A stretch of DNA of 64,000 bases from Mycobacterium cookii (lineage in GTDB: Bacteria; Actinomycetota; Actinomycetes; Mycobacteriales; Mycobacteriaceae): the NCBI RefSeq assembly GCF_010727945.1, contig NZ_AP022569.1, positions 558,001 to 622,000 of the forward strand. The letters run 5' to 3'. A program made the translations under genes and the position numbers. This document shows, piece by piece, positions 10,921 through 19,829 of this stretch (position 1 is its first letter; each line of letters begins with the position of its first letter). Under the pieces are notes generated by a model that did not search any database, had not been told where the DNA came from, and saw only the letters and a program-made list of their open reading frames with translations.

Positions 10921-11570
10921 CCCACGATCCGCGCCCGCCCGGCCGGCCTGTCGTCAGCGACCAGCAGCAGCCGGGGCGGCGCGACGACATCATGTCTGCG
11001 GCCAAGAAAGTGTTTGCGCGCAACGGTTTTCACGGTACGACAATTGCCGACGTGGCGAGTGAAGCGGGGCTGCCCTTCGGGTCGGTCTACCAGTATTTCG
11101 ACTCGAAGGACGCCCTGTTCCGAGCGTTGATCGCCGGCGAAGGGTACGCGCTGCGAACCCGCATCGCGATCGCCCTGGGCGAAAGCGGGCAGCAGTTCGG
11201 TTACTCGGAGGCACCGTTTCGGGCCACGCTGCGCGCGACGTTCGAATTCTTCGACTCCGACAGGGCGAGCACGAAATTGCTCTTCCGAGACGCTTTCACC
11301 CAAGACCCGAGCTTCAACACGCAGCTCGGCGGTATCTACGAGCGGTGGATCGATGACATCGAGAGCCTCATCGTGGCGGCGCAGCAGCGCGGAGACGTGG
11401 TGGCCGTCCCGCCCAGGTTGGTGGCCTACACCGTGTCGGCCCTCATCGGAGACATCGCGCATCGGCGGCTGACCACCGACGACGGCATCACGGCGGCAGA
11501 AGCCGCCGACTTCGTCGTCGCGTTGGTGATGAAGGGATTGCGCCCCGACAAGACCGCGCCGCCCGGGTAA
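10917..11570 (+). CDS. TetR-family transcriptional regulator
   Basis: The N-terminal helix-turn-helix is typical: DDIMSAAKKVFARNGFHGTT, then IADVASEAGLPFGSVYQYF, a strong TetR signature at about residues 25-65. The C-terminal ligand-binding domain is all-helical and unassigned. The GTG start overlaps the previous stop by 4 bases, so the two genes are translationally coupled. It corresponds in position to M. tuberculosis Rv1534. Natural hypotheses are autorepression and control of the upstream oxidase gene. Confidence 0.88.
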   Translation: MTHDPRPPGRPVVSDQQQPGRRDDIMSAAKKVFARNGFHGTTIADVASEAGLPFGSVYQYFDSKDALFRALIAGEGYALRTRIAIALGESGQQFGYSEAPFRATLRATFEFFDSDRASTKLLFRDAFTQDPSFNTQLGGIYERWIDDIESLIVAAQQRGDVVAVPPRLVAYTVSALIGDIAHRRLTTDDGITAAEAADFVVALVMKGLRPDKTAPPG

Positions 11571-11620
11571 CGGACCCATAACGGCTGGTCAGGGTTGCGT
11601 AAATTTCTCAGCGCGGCGAA

Positions 11621-11649
11621 TTGACCTGGGCCGGATGTTCATGCATCAT
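11621..11649 (+). promoter_or_regulatory. Putative promoter of the M-box leader
   Basis: TTGACC at 11621-11626 is followed after 17 bases by CATCAT at 11644-11649. The -35 is strong and the -10 is a weak match, but the position just before the conserved M-box sequence is right for the transcription start. Confidence 0.4.
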
Positions 11650-11651
11650 CG

Positions 11652-11785
11652 TCAGGGTAAGCACCTCGTTAGGTGAGGCGTCTACACGGATACAGGCCAC
11701 TGACCCCGAACGTCGAGAGACGCCCAGGGTCAGGACAGCTCCTCCCGGCTTAAGGGTTGAGCCCAAGTGGCTTCCGGCCTTGCAT
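11652..11785 (+). ncRNA. M-box (ykoK leader) Mg2+ riboswitch
   Basis: The stretch contains the highly conserved M-box core in order: CTCGTTAGGTGAGGC (11665-11679), ATACAGGC, then CTGACCCCGAACGTCGAGAG and ACGCCCAGGGTCAGGACAG. These match the ykoK/M-box family, which binds Mg2+ and switches off downstream genes when Mg2+ is plentiful. The same element precedes Rv1535 in M. tuberculosis, and an Rv1535-like gene follows here at 12093. The aptamer boundaries are approximate. About 300 bases of further leader follow it, holding hairpins and a short ORF. Confidence 0.92.
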
Positions 11786-11803
11786 TTTTTGTCCAGGGCC
11801 GGA
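11773..11803 (+). other. Inverted repeat with a T6 loop just after the M-box core
   Basis: TCCGGCC at 11773-11779 pairs with GGCCGGA at 11797-11803 across a 17-base loop that contains six consecutive T residues. Because the T-tract lies in the loop it is not a simple terminator. It could be part of the M-box closing or expression-platform structure. Confidence 0.4.
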
Positions 11804-11846
11804 TACGGCGTGTAGTGCCGAAACTCTGACGAGTGGGGTGCGGTTT

Positions 11847-11871
11847 CCCGACATGGTTCGGGTTCTGTATT
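11847..11871 (+). terminator. Weak terminator-like hairpin in the M-box leader
   Basis: CCCGA at 11847-11851 pairs with TCGGG at 11858-11862 and is followed by TTCTGTATT. The stem is short and the T-tract imperfect. It is a candidate for the riboswitch expression platform, not a confident terminator. Confidence 0.3.
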
Positions 11872-11933
11872 CCTGCTTGCGTGCCAGTCGTGCGGTGAAC
11901 CGCACATGTCGCGACCGCGAGGAGGTGAGGGAC

Positions 11934-12014
11934 ATGAGTTCCAGTGATAGTCCGGTTCGATATCCGGATTCCGTTTCGTCCCGATCCGGCCTGCGGCGCG
12001 TCGCTGTCAGCTGA
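11934..12014 (+). CDS. Short upstream ORF (26 residues) in the M-box leader
   Basis: An ATG at 11934 is preceded by an excellent ribosome site (GAGGAGGTGAGG, 11919-11930) and opens a 26-codon frame ending TGA at 12012-12014. The peptide is rich in Ser and Arg (starting MSSSDSPVRYPDSV) and has no recognised domain. A perfect GTGCGG-TGAA-CCGCAC hairpin (11890-11905) stands immediately before the ribosome site. It lies between the Mg2+ riboswitch and the Rv1535-like gene, so it may be a leader peptide whose translation tunes expression, or simply an unannotated small protein. Its length and position are observed; its role is inferred. Confidence 0.55.
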   Translation: MSSSDSPVRYPDSVSSRSGLRRVAVS

Positions 12015-12092
12015 GTCTCATCAGCGCGTCTCCTGCCGGGCGGACATCGAATCCCGTTGTGCCCGTTTGGTTTTCTGCTTTAGGAGGCGATC

Positions 12093-12326
12093 ATGACCGC
12101 TATTCTGCACGACGTATCACTAGCGGCGACGCCCGCACCCCGGCTCCGAGTGGTGGCCGACCCCATGCCGTCGGCCCTGCCGGCGCCCAAGGCCTCGAAG
12201 CGGCATGACGTCCACATGGCCGGCGCCGACCCGTTGGTCGCAGGAGCCGCTCGGCTGCTGTGTGTTCCGCTGCGCCAGCTCTACGCCGCGCTGTGGCGCG
12301 CAGGCGTTCTCGAAGTTGGCGCCTGA
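12093..12326 (+). CDS. Small Mg2+-riboswitch-controlled protein, Rv1535-like
   Basis: This 77-residue protein starts at ATG 12093 after a near-perfect AGGAGG site at 12082-12087. It begins MTAILHDVSLAATPAPR and ends with a conserved GADPLVAGAARLL and PLRQLYAALWRAGVLE. It matches M. tuberculosis Rv1535 in length, position and the preceding M-box. No catalytic motif or membrane segment is visible and the function is unknown; control by Mg2+ suggests a part in magnesium limitation or envelope stress. A GC-rich hairpin follows it. Confidence 0.85.
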   Translation: MTAILHDVSLAATPAPRLRVVADPMPSALPAPKASKRHDVHMAGADPLVAGAARLLCVPLRQLYAALWRAGVLEVGA

Positions 12327-12339
12327 AGGCGATCGAGCT

Positions 12340-12359
12340 CCCGGCGCTCCGGCGCCGGG
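12340..12359. terminator. GC-rich hairpin between convergent genes
   Basis: CCCGGCGC (12340-12347), loop TCCG, GCGCCGGG (12352-12359) form a perfect 8-base-pair stem between the Rv1535-like stop and the convergent lipase stop. There is no good T-tract on either side, as is usual for mycobacterial terminators. Confidence 0.5.
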
Positions 12360-12368
12360 GGCGTTTCG

Positions 12369-13130
12369 TCAGCTCTGCGATGAGATGAGCGCCGACAGTC
12401 CCTTCTGATACGCCGCGAGGCTGTGCCGCCAGCCGACCTGGATCTGCCCGCCGCTGTCCACGTTGATCTGCGCGCCCACGTGCTGGTAAGGCGTGGGCGG
12501 TAGGTAGGGCACCAGGTCGAGGAAATTCACCACCCGAAAACAGCTTTCGATCGCGGCGTTGAAGCTCGCAACAAAGTCGCTCAGCCCGACCCGGGGTCCG
12601 GCGAACGAAACCAATCGTGGCTCGATCGTGTTCGGCGGCATGTTCCGTGCGACATCCGGAGCCGCGAGTACGGCCAGCGCGGCCCCCAGGCTGTGGCCGG
12701 TGATCAGGATCTGATCGCAGCCGGCCGTGGCAGCGGCCAAGTTCGCCGCGATGTTGGCCCGAACCAGCTGATAGACGTCCTGGAATCCGGAGTGCACCTG
12801 CCCGAATCCGCTGATCGGGCCGTAGGCGTCGGGGATCGCGTCGATGTTCGCAACCCACTCTTCGAGGTCGGCGGTACCGCGAAAGGACACGAACGCGATG
12901 CGATCGGTCGGGTTGTGGCCGATGAGCCCGAAGATGTTGGTGTCGGCGGTCATCGCCCTCACCGCGGGATGTGGGTTGGCCATCGCCGCGAGGACCACTT
13001 CGTTCGCTTTGATCAGCGCGGTCTGGCTGTAGCCGGGCGGCAGGGTGGCAGGGGTGCCGTCCATCACGGTGTACGCGGCCTGCGCCAGCGGGAGCACCAC
13101 GTCGCGAGCAAACGTCGGGTCGAATGCCAC
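12369..13130 (-). CDS. Class 3 (fungal-type) lipase family protein
   Basis: This 253-residue alpha/beta hydrolase carries the nucleophile elbow GHSLG in the ILITGHSLGAALAVL segment, the IAFVSFRGTADLEEWV strand typical of class 3 lipases, and VSFAGPRVG after the nucleophile. A late Asp in NFLDLVPYLPP and a His in YQHVGAQI or GWRHSL are candidates to complete the triad. No signal peptide is visible. The GTG start at 13130 sits 6 bases after a TAGACT -10-like hexamer, so the mRNA is probably leaderless. Divergent from the ACT-domain gene. Likely a lipid or ester hydrolase; substrate unknown. Confidence 0.85.
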   Translation of the reverse strand: MAFDPTFARDVVLPLAQAAYTVMDGTPATLPPGYSQTALIKANEVVLAAMANPHPAVRAMTADTNIFGLIGHNPTDRIAFVSFRGTADLEEWVANIDAIPDAYGPISGFGQVHSGFQDVYQLVRANIAANLAAATAGCDQILITGHSLGAALAVLAAPDVARNMPPNTIEPRLVSFAGPRVGLSDFVASFNAAIESCFRVVNFLDLVPYLPPTPYQHVGAQINVDSGGQIQVGWRHSLAAYQKGLSALISSQS

Positions 13131-13136
13131 AGTCGC

Positions 13137-13142
13137 AGTCTA
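13137..13142 (-). promoter_or_regulatory. -10 element for a leaderless lipase transcript
   Basis: On the minus strand TAGACT is followed by 6 bases and then the GTG start codon at 13130. This is the TANNNT spacing seen in mycobacterial leaderless genes. Confidence 0.5.
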
Positions 13143-13201
13143 GAAAAGCTGCGCCGACTTGGCATACGATCCGGCCAGACCCGGAGCGAAGGGAGCGCAT
13201 G

Positions 13202-13576
13202 ATGGCGACCGATCTGACGCTCTACCTCGACGACGAGCCCGGCGAATTGGCTCTCGTCGGCGATGCGCTCGGTAAGGCCGGGGTCAATATCGCGGGTCTG
13301 TGCGCTGTGACCAGTGGGGGAGGTCAGGCGGAAGTGCACATCCTGGTCCACGACGCCACTTCCGCGTTCGAGGCGTTACAAAGTGCCGGAATCAAAGTCG
13401 CCGAGGAGCAAGAGGTCATCGTGCTCGACGTCAAGGACCAGCCGGGCGCGCTCGGCGAAATCGTCCACAAGCTCGGGGCCGCCAAGATCAATCTGGAAAC
13501 CGCCTACCTGGCCACCAACACCCGTTTGGTGCTCCGCGCCGACGACCTCGCCGAAGCCAAGGCGGCCCTGGCCTGA
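13202..13576 (+). CDS. Tandem ACT-domain protein
   Basis: The 124-residue protein has two ACT-like halves. The first reads DLTLYLDDEPGELALVGDAL then GKAGVNIAGLC; the second reads VIVLDVKDQPGALGEIVHKL then AKINLETAYLATNTRLVL. The conserved Gly/Pro turn (EPGEL, QPGAL) marks small-molecule binding loops for amino acids or similar ligands. No catalytic domain is attached, so it probably acts as a stand-alone sensor or partner protein. Start: ATG 13202 (7 bases from a GAAGGGAG site); an adjacent ATG at 13199 is equally in frame. A longer frame upstream to 13124 is not supported. Confidence 0.8.
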   Translation: MATDLTLYLDDEPGELALVGDALGKAGVNIAGLCAVTSGGGQAEVHILVHDATSAFEALQSAGIKVAEEQEVIVLDVKDQPGALGEIVHKLGAAKINLETAYLATNTRLVLRADDLAEAKAALA

Positions 13577-13675
13577 GATACTTTTGACGGCTTGACGATA
13601 GTCGAGTCAGTGGTACGCCGACGTCTAGACCCGAACCCGGCTGCCGCGCAGTCGAACTCAGGAGACCTCACGCCG

Positions 13676-14482
13676 ATGCCCGGACCGCACGCCCTGGACC
13701 GCGCGCTCGAACTCGAGGTCGTGGACGCTGATGTCGTACGGGGCCGGACGCGACCCGAGTGGGCCAACATGGTCGGGCCATTCGGCGGCATCACCGCGGC
13801 CGTCCTGCTGCGGGCGATCGAGTCGCACCCGGACCGCCTCGGTGAACCGGTCGCGCTGACAGTCAATTTCGCCGCACCCATCGTCGACGGGGAGTTCGAG
13901 ATCTCACGTCGCGCACCGCGCACCAACCGCACCAACCAACATTGGATCGCCGAACTCAGCCAGGATGGCGACGTCAAGACGACCGCCACGGCGGTCTTCG
14001 GGATCCGCCGCGACACCTGGTCGGACACCCAGGCGACCTCGCCGGAAGCGCCTCCTCCCGAGCAGGTCGCGCGCAGCGATCACGAGAACCTGCCCACCTG
14101 GGTTCGGCTGTACGACATGCGTTTTGCCGAAGGCTCGTTCTCCGGTGGCCATGTCGACGTCGGGCCTTCGTCGACGACCACACTCTGGGTGCGTGACGCC
14201 GCCGGGCGTCCGGTCGACTTCCCGGCGATTGCCGCGGTGTCCGACATATTCTTTCCGCGAGTGTTCCTGCGTCGCGGCATGGTGCCGTCCGGCACCATTT
14301 CGCTGACCACGTATTTTCACGTCGGTCAGCCACACCTCGATGCACTCGGGGCCGACTACATCCTGGGTACCGCCCACGCCAACCGCTTCGATCGCGGCTT
14401 TTTCGACCAGAGCGCGCAGTTGTGGAGCCGGGACGGTGCGCTGGTGGCGACGACCTATCAGATCGTCTACTTCAAGGGCTAG
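13676..14482 (+). CDS. Acyl-CoA thioesterase-like (double hotdog, TesB/4HBT_3 type) protein
   Basis: The protein fits the tandem-hotdog thioesterase family: an early [20 protein letters not shown] segment, [16 protein letters not shown], then a second hotdog with [15 protein letters not shown] and [20 protein letters not shown]. Actinobacterial members hydrolyse fatty acyl-CoA or related thioesters in the cytosol. I use ATG 13676, which has AGGAG at 13660-13664, giving 268 residues; a TTG at 13592 would extend it by 28 unconvincing residues. Its stop is 64 bases before the inferred start of the ileS leader. Confidence 0.75.
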   Translation: MPGPHALDRALELEVVDADVVRGRTRPEWANMVGPFGGITAAVLLRAIESHPDRLGEPVALTVNFAAPIVDGEFEISRRAPRTNRTNQHWIAELSQDGDVKTTATAVFGIRRDTWSDTQATSPEAPPPEQVARSDHENLPTWVRLYDMRFAEGSFSGGHVDVGPSSTTTLWVRDAAGRPVDFPAIAAVSDIFFPRVFLRRGMVPSGTISLTTYFHVGQPHLDALGADYILGTAHANRFDRGFFDQSAQLWSRDGALVATTYQIVYFKG

Positions 14483-14534
14483 CTATGGCAGGGGCGGAGC
14501 GGAACTGGGTGGTGGGCACTACTCCGGCGACCAG

Positions 14535-14540
14535 TACAAT
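14535..14540 (+). promoter_or_regulatory. -10 element of the ileS leader promoter
   Basis: TACAAT at 14535-14540 is a near-consensus -10 hexamer. It places the transcription start at about 14546-14547, immediately before the sequence that forms the T-box specifier stem. No good -35 is visible. Confidence 0.5.
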
Positions 14541-14546
14541 CGGTCA

Positions 14547-14744
14547 ATCGGCGTCGATCCGGCCATCACCGGGGAGCCTTCGGAAGAACAGCCGGCACCC
14601 GGCCCAGTAGAACCGAACGGGTGGGCCCGTCACAGCCTGCAACGAGCGGCCACAGACGTGGCAAGCGGGGTGGTACCGCGGCGCTTGCGCACCAGCGCAC
14701 CGTCGTCCCCGTGCCCTGACAGCGGCACATGGAGACGACGAGCA
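14547..14744 (+). ncRNA. Translational T-box riboswitch of ileS (ultrashort stem I, isoleucine specifier)
   Basis: The leader has the T-box core GGGGTGGTACCGCGG at 14667-14681; its TGGT (14671-14674) can pair with the ACCA end of uncharged tRNA-Ile. An ATC isoleucine specifier sits at 14565-14567 in a compact stem, CCGGCCATCACCGGGG, as in actinobacterial ileS leaders. Downstream, CGTCGTCCCC (14701-14710) is complementary at 9 of 10 positions to GGAGACGACG (14731-14740), which contains the ileS ribosome site. This supports a sequestrator mechanism acting on translation, without a terminator. The 5' boundary is inferred from the -10 element. Confidence 0.93.
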
Positions 14745-17700
14745 GTGACCGAGAACACCTATCCGAAGCCGGCCGGCGGCGCCCCCGACCTGCCGGCGCT
14801 GGAACTCGAGGTCCTCGACTACTGGGCTGCCGACGACACCTTTCGGGCCAGCGTCGCGGGTCGTGCTGAGGCCCCGGAATACGTCTTCTACGACGGGCCA
14901 CCCTTCGCCAACGGCCTGCCGCACTACGGCCACCTGCTCACCGGCTACGTCAAGGACATCGTGCCGCGGTATCGCACCATGCGCGGCTACAAGGTCGAGC
15001 GCCGATTCGGTTGGGACACCCACGGCCTGCCCGCCGAACTGGAAGTCGAACGGCAACTCGGCATCACCGACAAATCCCAGATCGACGCGATGGGCATCGC
15101 CGCGTTCAACGACGCCTGCCGCGAATCGGTCTTGCGCTACACCGACGAGTGGCGGGCCTATGTGACCCGCCAGGCACGGTGGGTCGACTTCGACAACGAC
15201 TACAAGACGCTCGATCTGCCCTACATGGAGTCGGTCATCTGGGCGTTCAAACAGTTGTGGGACAAGGGATTGGCCTACGAGGGCTACCGTGTGCTGCCGT
15301 ACTGCTGGCGTGACGAAACCCCGCTGTCCAACCACGAGCTGCGGATGGACGACGACGTCTACCAGAGTCGGCAGGATCCGGCCCTCACCGTCGGATTCGC
15401 CGTCACCGAAGGCGATTTGGCGGGTGCGCACCTGTTGGTGTGGACCACAACGCCGTGGACGCTGCCGTCGAACCAGGCCGTCGCCGTCAACCCCGACGTC
15501 AACTATGTCCAGGTGCGGGCCGGCGAGCATCGCGTCGTGCTGGCCGAGCCTCGGCTGGCCGCCTACGCGCGGGAGTTCAACGACGAACCCGAGGTACTGG
15601 GCACCTACCGCGGCAGCGACCTGGTCGGTATCCGCTATCGGCCACCGTTCCCATACTTCATGGACTCGCTCAACGCTTTTCAGGTCCTCGCCGCTGACTT
15701 CGTCACGACCGACGACGGCACCGGGATCGTGCATCTGGCACCGGCCTACGGCGAGGACGACAAGGCGACCGCCGACGAGGTGGGCATCGTCCCGGTGACG
15801 CCCGTCGACGCGAGGGGCCGCTTCGACGCCACCGTGCCGGACTACCAGGGTCAGCAAGTCTTCGACGCCAACCCGCAGATCATCCGGGACCTGAAGAACC
15901 GCACCGGCCCGGCGGCGGCCAACGGTGCGGTGCTGATCCGCCAGGAGACCTACGACCACCCCTACCCGCACTGCTGGCGGTGCCGCAATCCGCTGATCTA
16001 CCGGGCGGTGTCGTCGTGGTTCATCAAAGTCAGCGATTTCCGGGATCGCATGGTCGAGCTCAACCAGCAGATCACCTGGTACCCCGAACACGTCAAAGAC
16101 GGTCAGTTCGGCAAGTGGCTGCAGGGTGCGCGGGACTGGTCGATCTCGCGAAACCGCTACTGGGGCACCCCGATTCCGGTGTGGGTGTCCGACGATCCCG
16201 CCTACCCGCGGATCGACGTCTACGGCAGCCTGGATGAGTTGGAGCGCGACTTCGGAACGCGGCCGGACAATCTGCACCGTCCCTACATCGACGAGCTCAC
16301 CCGGCCCAACCCCGACGACCCGACCGGACAATCGACGATGCGGCGCATCCCGGATGTGTTCGACGTGTGGTTCGACTCGGGCTCGATGCCCTACGCCCAG
16401 GTGCATTACCCGTTCGAGAACCGCGACTGGTTCGACACCCATTACCCCGGCGACTTCATCGTGGAGTACATCGGCCAGACCCGCGGCTGGTTCTACACGC
16501 TGCACGTGCTGGCCACCGCACTGTTCGACCGGCCGGCGTTCAAAACCTGTGTGGCACATGGCATCGTGCTGGGCAGCGACGGTCAGAAGATGAGCAAGTC
16601 GCTGCGAAACTATCCCGACGTCAGCGAGGTATTCGACCGCGACGGCTCCGACGCGATGCGTTGGTTCCTGATGGCCTCGCCCATCCTGCGCGGCGGCAAC
16701 CTGATCGTCACCGAGCAGGGGATCCGGGATGGCGTGCGGCAGGTGCTGCTGCCGTTCTGGAACGCCTACAGCTTTCTGGCCCTCTATGCGCCCAAAGTCG
16801 GCACGTGGCGCGCCGATTCGCGCCACGTCCTGGATCGCTACATCCTGGCCAAGCTGGCGGTGCTGCGTGACGACCTGACCGCGCAGTTGGACGCCTGCGA
16901 CATCTCCGGGGCGTGCGAGCAGCTACGGCAGTTCACCGAAGCCTTGACGAATTGGTATGTGCGACGGTCCCGTTCGCGCTTCTGGGAGGAAGAGGCGGAC
17001 GCGATCGACACGCTGCACACCGTGCTCGAGGTGACCGCGAGGCTTGCCGCGCCGCTGCTTCCGATCACCACCGAGATCATCTGGCGCGGAATCACCGCCG
17101 AGCGCTCGGTGCACCTGTCCGACTGGCCGGCGGCCGGTCTGCTGCCCGCCGACGCCGAACTGGTCGCCGCGATGGACCAGGTTCGCGAGGTGTGTTCGGT
17201 GGCGTCGTCGCTGCGCAAGGCGAAGAAGCTGCGGGTACGGCTGCCACTACCGAAGCTGACTGTGGCGGTGGACAATCCGGGCGCACTGGAGCCGTTCACC
17301 GATCTCATCGCCGACGAGCTGAACGTCAAAGCCGTCGAACTCACCGACGACATCGACCGCTACGGCCGCTTCGAGTTGACCGTCAACGCCCGAGTCGCCG
17401 GCCCGCGGCTCGGCAAAGACGTGCAGGCCGCGATCAAGGCGGTCAAATCCGGGGCGGGCGTCGTCAATCCGGACGGGACGTTGACCGCGGGCCCGGCGGT
17501 GCTGCAACCCGAGGAGTACAGCTCACGGCTGGTCGCTGCCGACCCCGAATACACCGCGCCGTTGCCCGACGGGGCCGGGCTGGTGGTGCTGGACGCCACG
17601 GTGACACCCGAACTCGAGGCCGAAGGCTGGGCCAAGGACCGCATCCGCGAATTGCAAGAGCTGCGCAAGACGGCCGGGCTCGAGGTTTCCGACCGGATCA

Positions 17701-17861
17701 GCGTGGTGATGTTGGTGCCCGCCGCGCGGGCCGACTGGGCGGCCACCCATCGTGAGCTGATCGCCGGCGAAATCCTGGCCACCAGTTTCGTGTTCGGCGA
17801 GCCGGAGCAGGGCGCCGCCGAGATCGGCGACGGCGTACGGGTCGCGATCGTCAAGGCCTGA
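14745..17861 (+). CDS. ileS: Isoleucyl-tRNA synthetase
   Basis: This class Ia synthetase charges tRNA-Ile. The 1038-residue protein has the HIGH-type motif HYGH at residues 60-63, the KMSKS loop at 615-619, the CP1 editing domain in between ([14 protein letters not shown] and [17 protein letters not shown]), and a C-terminal DUF5915-like extension of the long, eukaryote-like IleS form. GTG 14745 is chosen because it matches the M. tuberculosis N-terminus and follows the SD that the T-box sequesters; the frame remains open upstream but that region is the riboswitch. Expression should rise when isoleucine charging falls. Confidence 0.97.
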   Translation: MTENTYPKPAGGAPDLPALELEVLDYWAADDTFRASVAGRAEAPEYVFYDGPPFANGLPHYGHLLTGYVKDIVPRYRTMRGYKVERRFGWDTHGLPAELEVERQLGITDKSQIDAMGIAAFNDACRESVLRYTDEWRAYVTRQARWVDFDNDYKTLDLPYMESVIWAFKQLWDKGLAYEGYRVLPYCWRDETPLSNHELRMDDDVYQSRQDPALTVGFAVTEGDLAGAHLLVWTTTPWTLPSNQAVAVNPDVNYVQVRAGEHRVVLAEPRLAAYAREFNDEPEVLGTYRGSDLVGIRYRPPFPYFMDSLNAFQVLAADFVTTDDGTGIVHLAPAYGEDDKATADEVGIVPVTPVDARGRFDATVPDYQGQQVFDANPQIIRDLKNRTGPAAANGAVLIRQETYDHPYPHCWRCRNPLIYRAVSSWFIKVSDFRDRMVELNQQITWYPEHVKDGQFGKWLQGARDWSISRNRYWGTPIPVWVSDDPAYPRIDVYGSLDELERDFGTRPDNLHRPYIDELTRPNPDDPTGQSTMRRIPDVFDVWFDSGSMPYAQVHYPFENRDWFDTHYPGDFIVEYIGQTRGWFYTLHVLATALFDRPAFKTCVAHGIVLGSDGQKMSKSLRNYPDVSEVFDRDGSDAMRWFLMASPILRGGNLIVTEQGIRDGVRQVLLPFWNAYSFLALYAPKVGTWRADSRHVLDRYILAKLAVLRDDLTAQLDACDISGACEQLRQFTEALTNWYVRRSRSRFWEEEADAIDTLHTVLEVTARLAAPLLPITTEIIWRGITAERSVHLSDWPAAGLLPADAELVAAMDQVREVCSVASSLRKAKKLRVRLPLPKLTVAVDNPGALEPFTDLIADELNVKAVELTDDIDRYGRFELTVNARVAGPRLGKDVQAAIKAVKSGAGVVNPDGTLTAGPAVLQPEEYSSRLVAADPEYTAPLPDGAGLVVLDATVTPELEAEGWAKDRIRELQELRKTAGLEVSDRISVVMLVPAARADWAATHRELIAGEILATSFVFGEPEQGAAEIGDGVRVAIVKA

Positions 17862-17873
17862 CGGTTGCTTCGT

Positions 17874-18392
17874 TCAGCGGACCGACTGCAGGGCCCGGCG
17901 TGCGTGCGGCCAGAACGGCAGGCCGGCAACGATCGTGCCCCCGACCGCGATGAGGCCGACGGCGGCGTCGACGCTCTTGCGGCCGTCGTTCGCCCAGTAG
18001 ACGTCCTTCAGATCGAGCAGCAAGGCAAGCTCATCGACGATCATCGCGTTAGCCGAGCCGAAGGCGATCGCGGCCGCGGGGTGCCGTCGTTGCCGTTCTG
18101 TGCCGCGCAACCCCATCGCGCCCACGCCCGCCAGCAGAGCGATACCCAGGTTGTAATGATGAAAGTGCCTGCCGCCCACACTCATACCGCCGCCCGACGG
18201 TCCGTGCCCGGCTCGAATCCAGTGCGTGAGCGCGCGTAGACCGGCGAATGTGACGGTGAACGCCGCCCAGGCCAGCACGGTGGCCTGCTCACCCGGTTCG
18301 AGCCGCGCACGCCATTCGTCGCGCACCCGCGCCCACCATTGCTGTGCGCGTCGACCCTGATGCTCCGGCGACGCCGGAGTCCTCATCGCCAT
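17874..18392 (-). CDS. Small integral membrane protein with HFHHYN motif
   Basis: The 172-residue protein has a charged N-terminus (to about residue 35) and then hydrophobic stretches around 40-55, 82-96, 107-123 and 145-160, which suggests three or four membrane spans. A conserved-looking GGRHFHHYNLGIALL segment with clustered histidines precedes the second span and could be a metal or quinone site; that is speculation. It is convergent with ileS (12 bases apart) and divergent from dinX. I do not recognise a characterised family. Start is ATG 18392, or ATG 18386 two codons later. Confidence 0.7.
   Translation of the reverse strand: MAMRTPASPEHQGRRAQQWWARVRDEWRARLEPGEQATVLAWAAFTVTFAGLRALTHWIRAGHGPSGGGMSVGGRHFHHYNLGIALLAGVGAMGLRGTERQRRHPAAAIAFGSANAMIVDELALLLDLKDVYWANDGRKSVDAAVGLIAVGGTIVAGLPFWPHARRALQSVR
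18363..18379. repeat. Perfect 17-base inverted repeat between dinX and a membrane gene
   Basis: CTCCGGCG-A-CGCCGGAG is a perfect inverted repeat with 8-base arms. It lies within the first codons of the minus-strand membrane gene and about 45 bases upstream of dinX. It could be an operator, but in GC-rich coding sequence it may also be chance. Confidence 0.35.
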
Positions 18393-18413
18393 GGCCTGCA
18401 GACGTTAGCGCAA

Positions 18414-18419
18414 TAGCAT
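18414..18419 (+). promoter_or_regulatory. -10 element for leaderless dinX
   Basis: TAGCAT ends 6 bases before GTG 18426 (3 before GTG 18423). The spacing favours a leaderless start at the second GTG. Confidence 0.45.
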
Positions 18420-18425
18420 CGTGTG

Positions 18426-19829
18426 GTGGATTCGCGTTGGGTGCTGCACCTCGACATGGACGCGTTCTTCGCGTCGGTCGAGCAGCTCACCCGGCCCACA
18501 TTGCGTGGACGCCCGGTGCTGGTCGGTGGGCTGGGCGGGCGCGGCGTCGTTGCCGGCGCGAGCTATGAGTCACGGGTGTTCGGCGCGCGGTCAGCCATGC
18601 CGATGCACCAGGCCCGCCGGTTGATCGGGGTGACAGCGGTGGTCTTGCCGCCGCGCGGCGTGGTCTACGGGGTCGCCAGCCGCCGCGTGTTCGACACCGT
18701 GCGGGCCATGGTTCCCGTCGTCGAACAGCTGTCGTTCGACGAAGCATTCGGCGAGCCACCGGAACTGGTTGGTGCGTCGGCAACCGACGTCGAGCAGTTC
18801 TGCGCCGAGCTGCGCCGGCGGGTGCTCGACGAGACCGGCCTGGTCGCGTCGGTCGGCGCCGGTTCCGGCAAGCAGATCGCGAAGATCGGTTCCGGCTTGG
18901 CCAAACCCGATGGCATTCAGGTGATTCGGCGTGACGACGAGAAGCGGCTGCTCGACGGGCTCGCGGTGCGCAAGCTGTGGGGAATCGGGCCGGTCGCCGA
19001 GGAGAAGCTGCACCGGCTGGGCATCGACACGATCGGGCAGCTGGCCGCGCTGAGCGAAGCCGAAGTGGCCAACATCCTGGGCGCCACCATCGGGCCGGCT
19101 CTGCACCGGTTGGCCCGCGGGATCGATGACCGCCCGGTGGCCGAACGCGCGGAGGCCAAGCAGATCAGCGCCGAGTCCACCTTCGCCGCCGACCTGACCA
19201 CGCTCGAGGAGCTCCGCGAGGCGATCGCGCCGATCGCCGAGCATGCTCATCAGCGGTTGTGCCGCGACGGCCGCGGCGCCCGGACCGTCACGGTCAAGCT
19301 GAAGAAGTCGGACATGAGCACGCTCACCCGCTCGGCGACGTTGCCCTATGCGACCACCGACGCTGCCGCGCTGGCGGCGCTGGCCCGCCGGCTGCTGCTC
19401 GACCCGCATCAGATCGGACCGATTCGTCTTCTCGGCGTTGGCTTTTCGGGCCTGAGCGGCGTGCGTCAGGAATCGCTGTTCCCCGACCTGGAGCTGGCGA
19501 TGTCGGATGCGGATCTGGGCACGGACACGGCGCACCCGGGCCCGGACGCCGCGGTGCCGCGGGCGCTGGACGCGGAGGACTGGCGAGTTGGCGACGACGT
19601 CATTCACCGCGATCTCGGGCACGGCTGGGTGCAGGGCGCCGGGCACGGCGTGCTCACCGTTCGGTTCGAAACCCGGGGGTCGGGCCCCGGCCCGGCGCGG
19701 ACGTTTCCGTCCGGCACCGACGACATCACCAGAGCCAACCCGGTCGACAGCCTCGACTGGCCCGAGTACGTCGCCGGCATCGCCGAGACGACCTCAGAAC
19801 AGGCGGGCGACGACGTCGCGCAGCGGTAG
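18426..19829 (+). CDS. dinX: DNA polymerase IV, DinX type (Y-family)
   Basis: This error-prone translesion polymerase has the Y-family catalytic residues in [15 protein letters not shown] and QLSFDEAF, the [15 protein letters not shown] finger motif, the helix-hairpin-helix [17 protein letters not shown], and a little-finger domain with [18 protein letters not shown]. The C-terminal ~100 residues ([17 protein letters not shown]) match the mycobacterial DinX extension. No C-terminal beta-clamp motif is obvious. Length is 467 residues with start GTG 18426; GTG 18423 adds one residue. The last 36 bases overlap convergently with ansA. No SOS box is seen upstream. Confidence 0.93.
   Translation: MDSRWVLHLDMDAFFASVEQLTRPTLRGRPVLVGGLGGRGVVAGASYESRVFGARSAMPMHQARRLIGVTAVVLPPRGVVYGVASRRVFDTVRAMVPVVEQLSFDEAFGEPPELVGASATDVEQFCAELRRRVLDETGLVASVGAGSGKQIAKIGSGLAKPDGIQVIRRDDEKRLLDGLAVRKLWGIGPVAEEKLHRLGIDTIGQLAALSEAEVANILGATIGPALHRLARGIDDRPVAERAEAKQISAESTFAADLTTLEELREAIAPIAEHAHQRLCRDGRGARTVTVKLKKSDMSTLTRSATLPYATTDAAALAALARRLLLDPHQIGPIRLLGVGFSGLSGVRQESLFPDLELAMSDADLGTDTAHPGPDAAVPRALDAEDWRVGDDVIHRDLGHGWVQGAGHGVLTVRFETRGSGPGPARTFPSGTDDITRANPVDSLDWPEYVAGIAETTSEQAGDDVAQR

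Noticed and set aside
14544..16826. 760-codon minus-strand open frame antisense to ileS
   Set aside because: It mirrors the high-GC codon structure of ileS, has no domain, and ileS is certain in this region.
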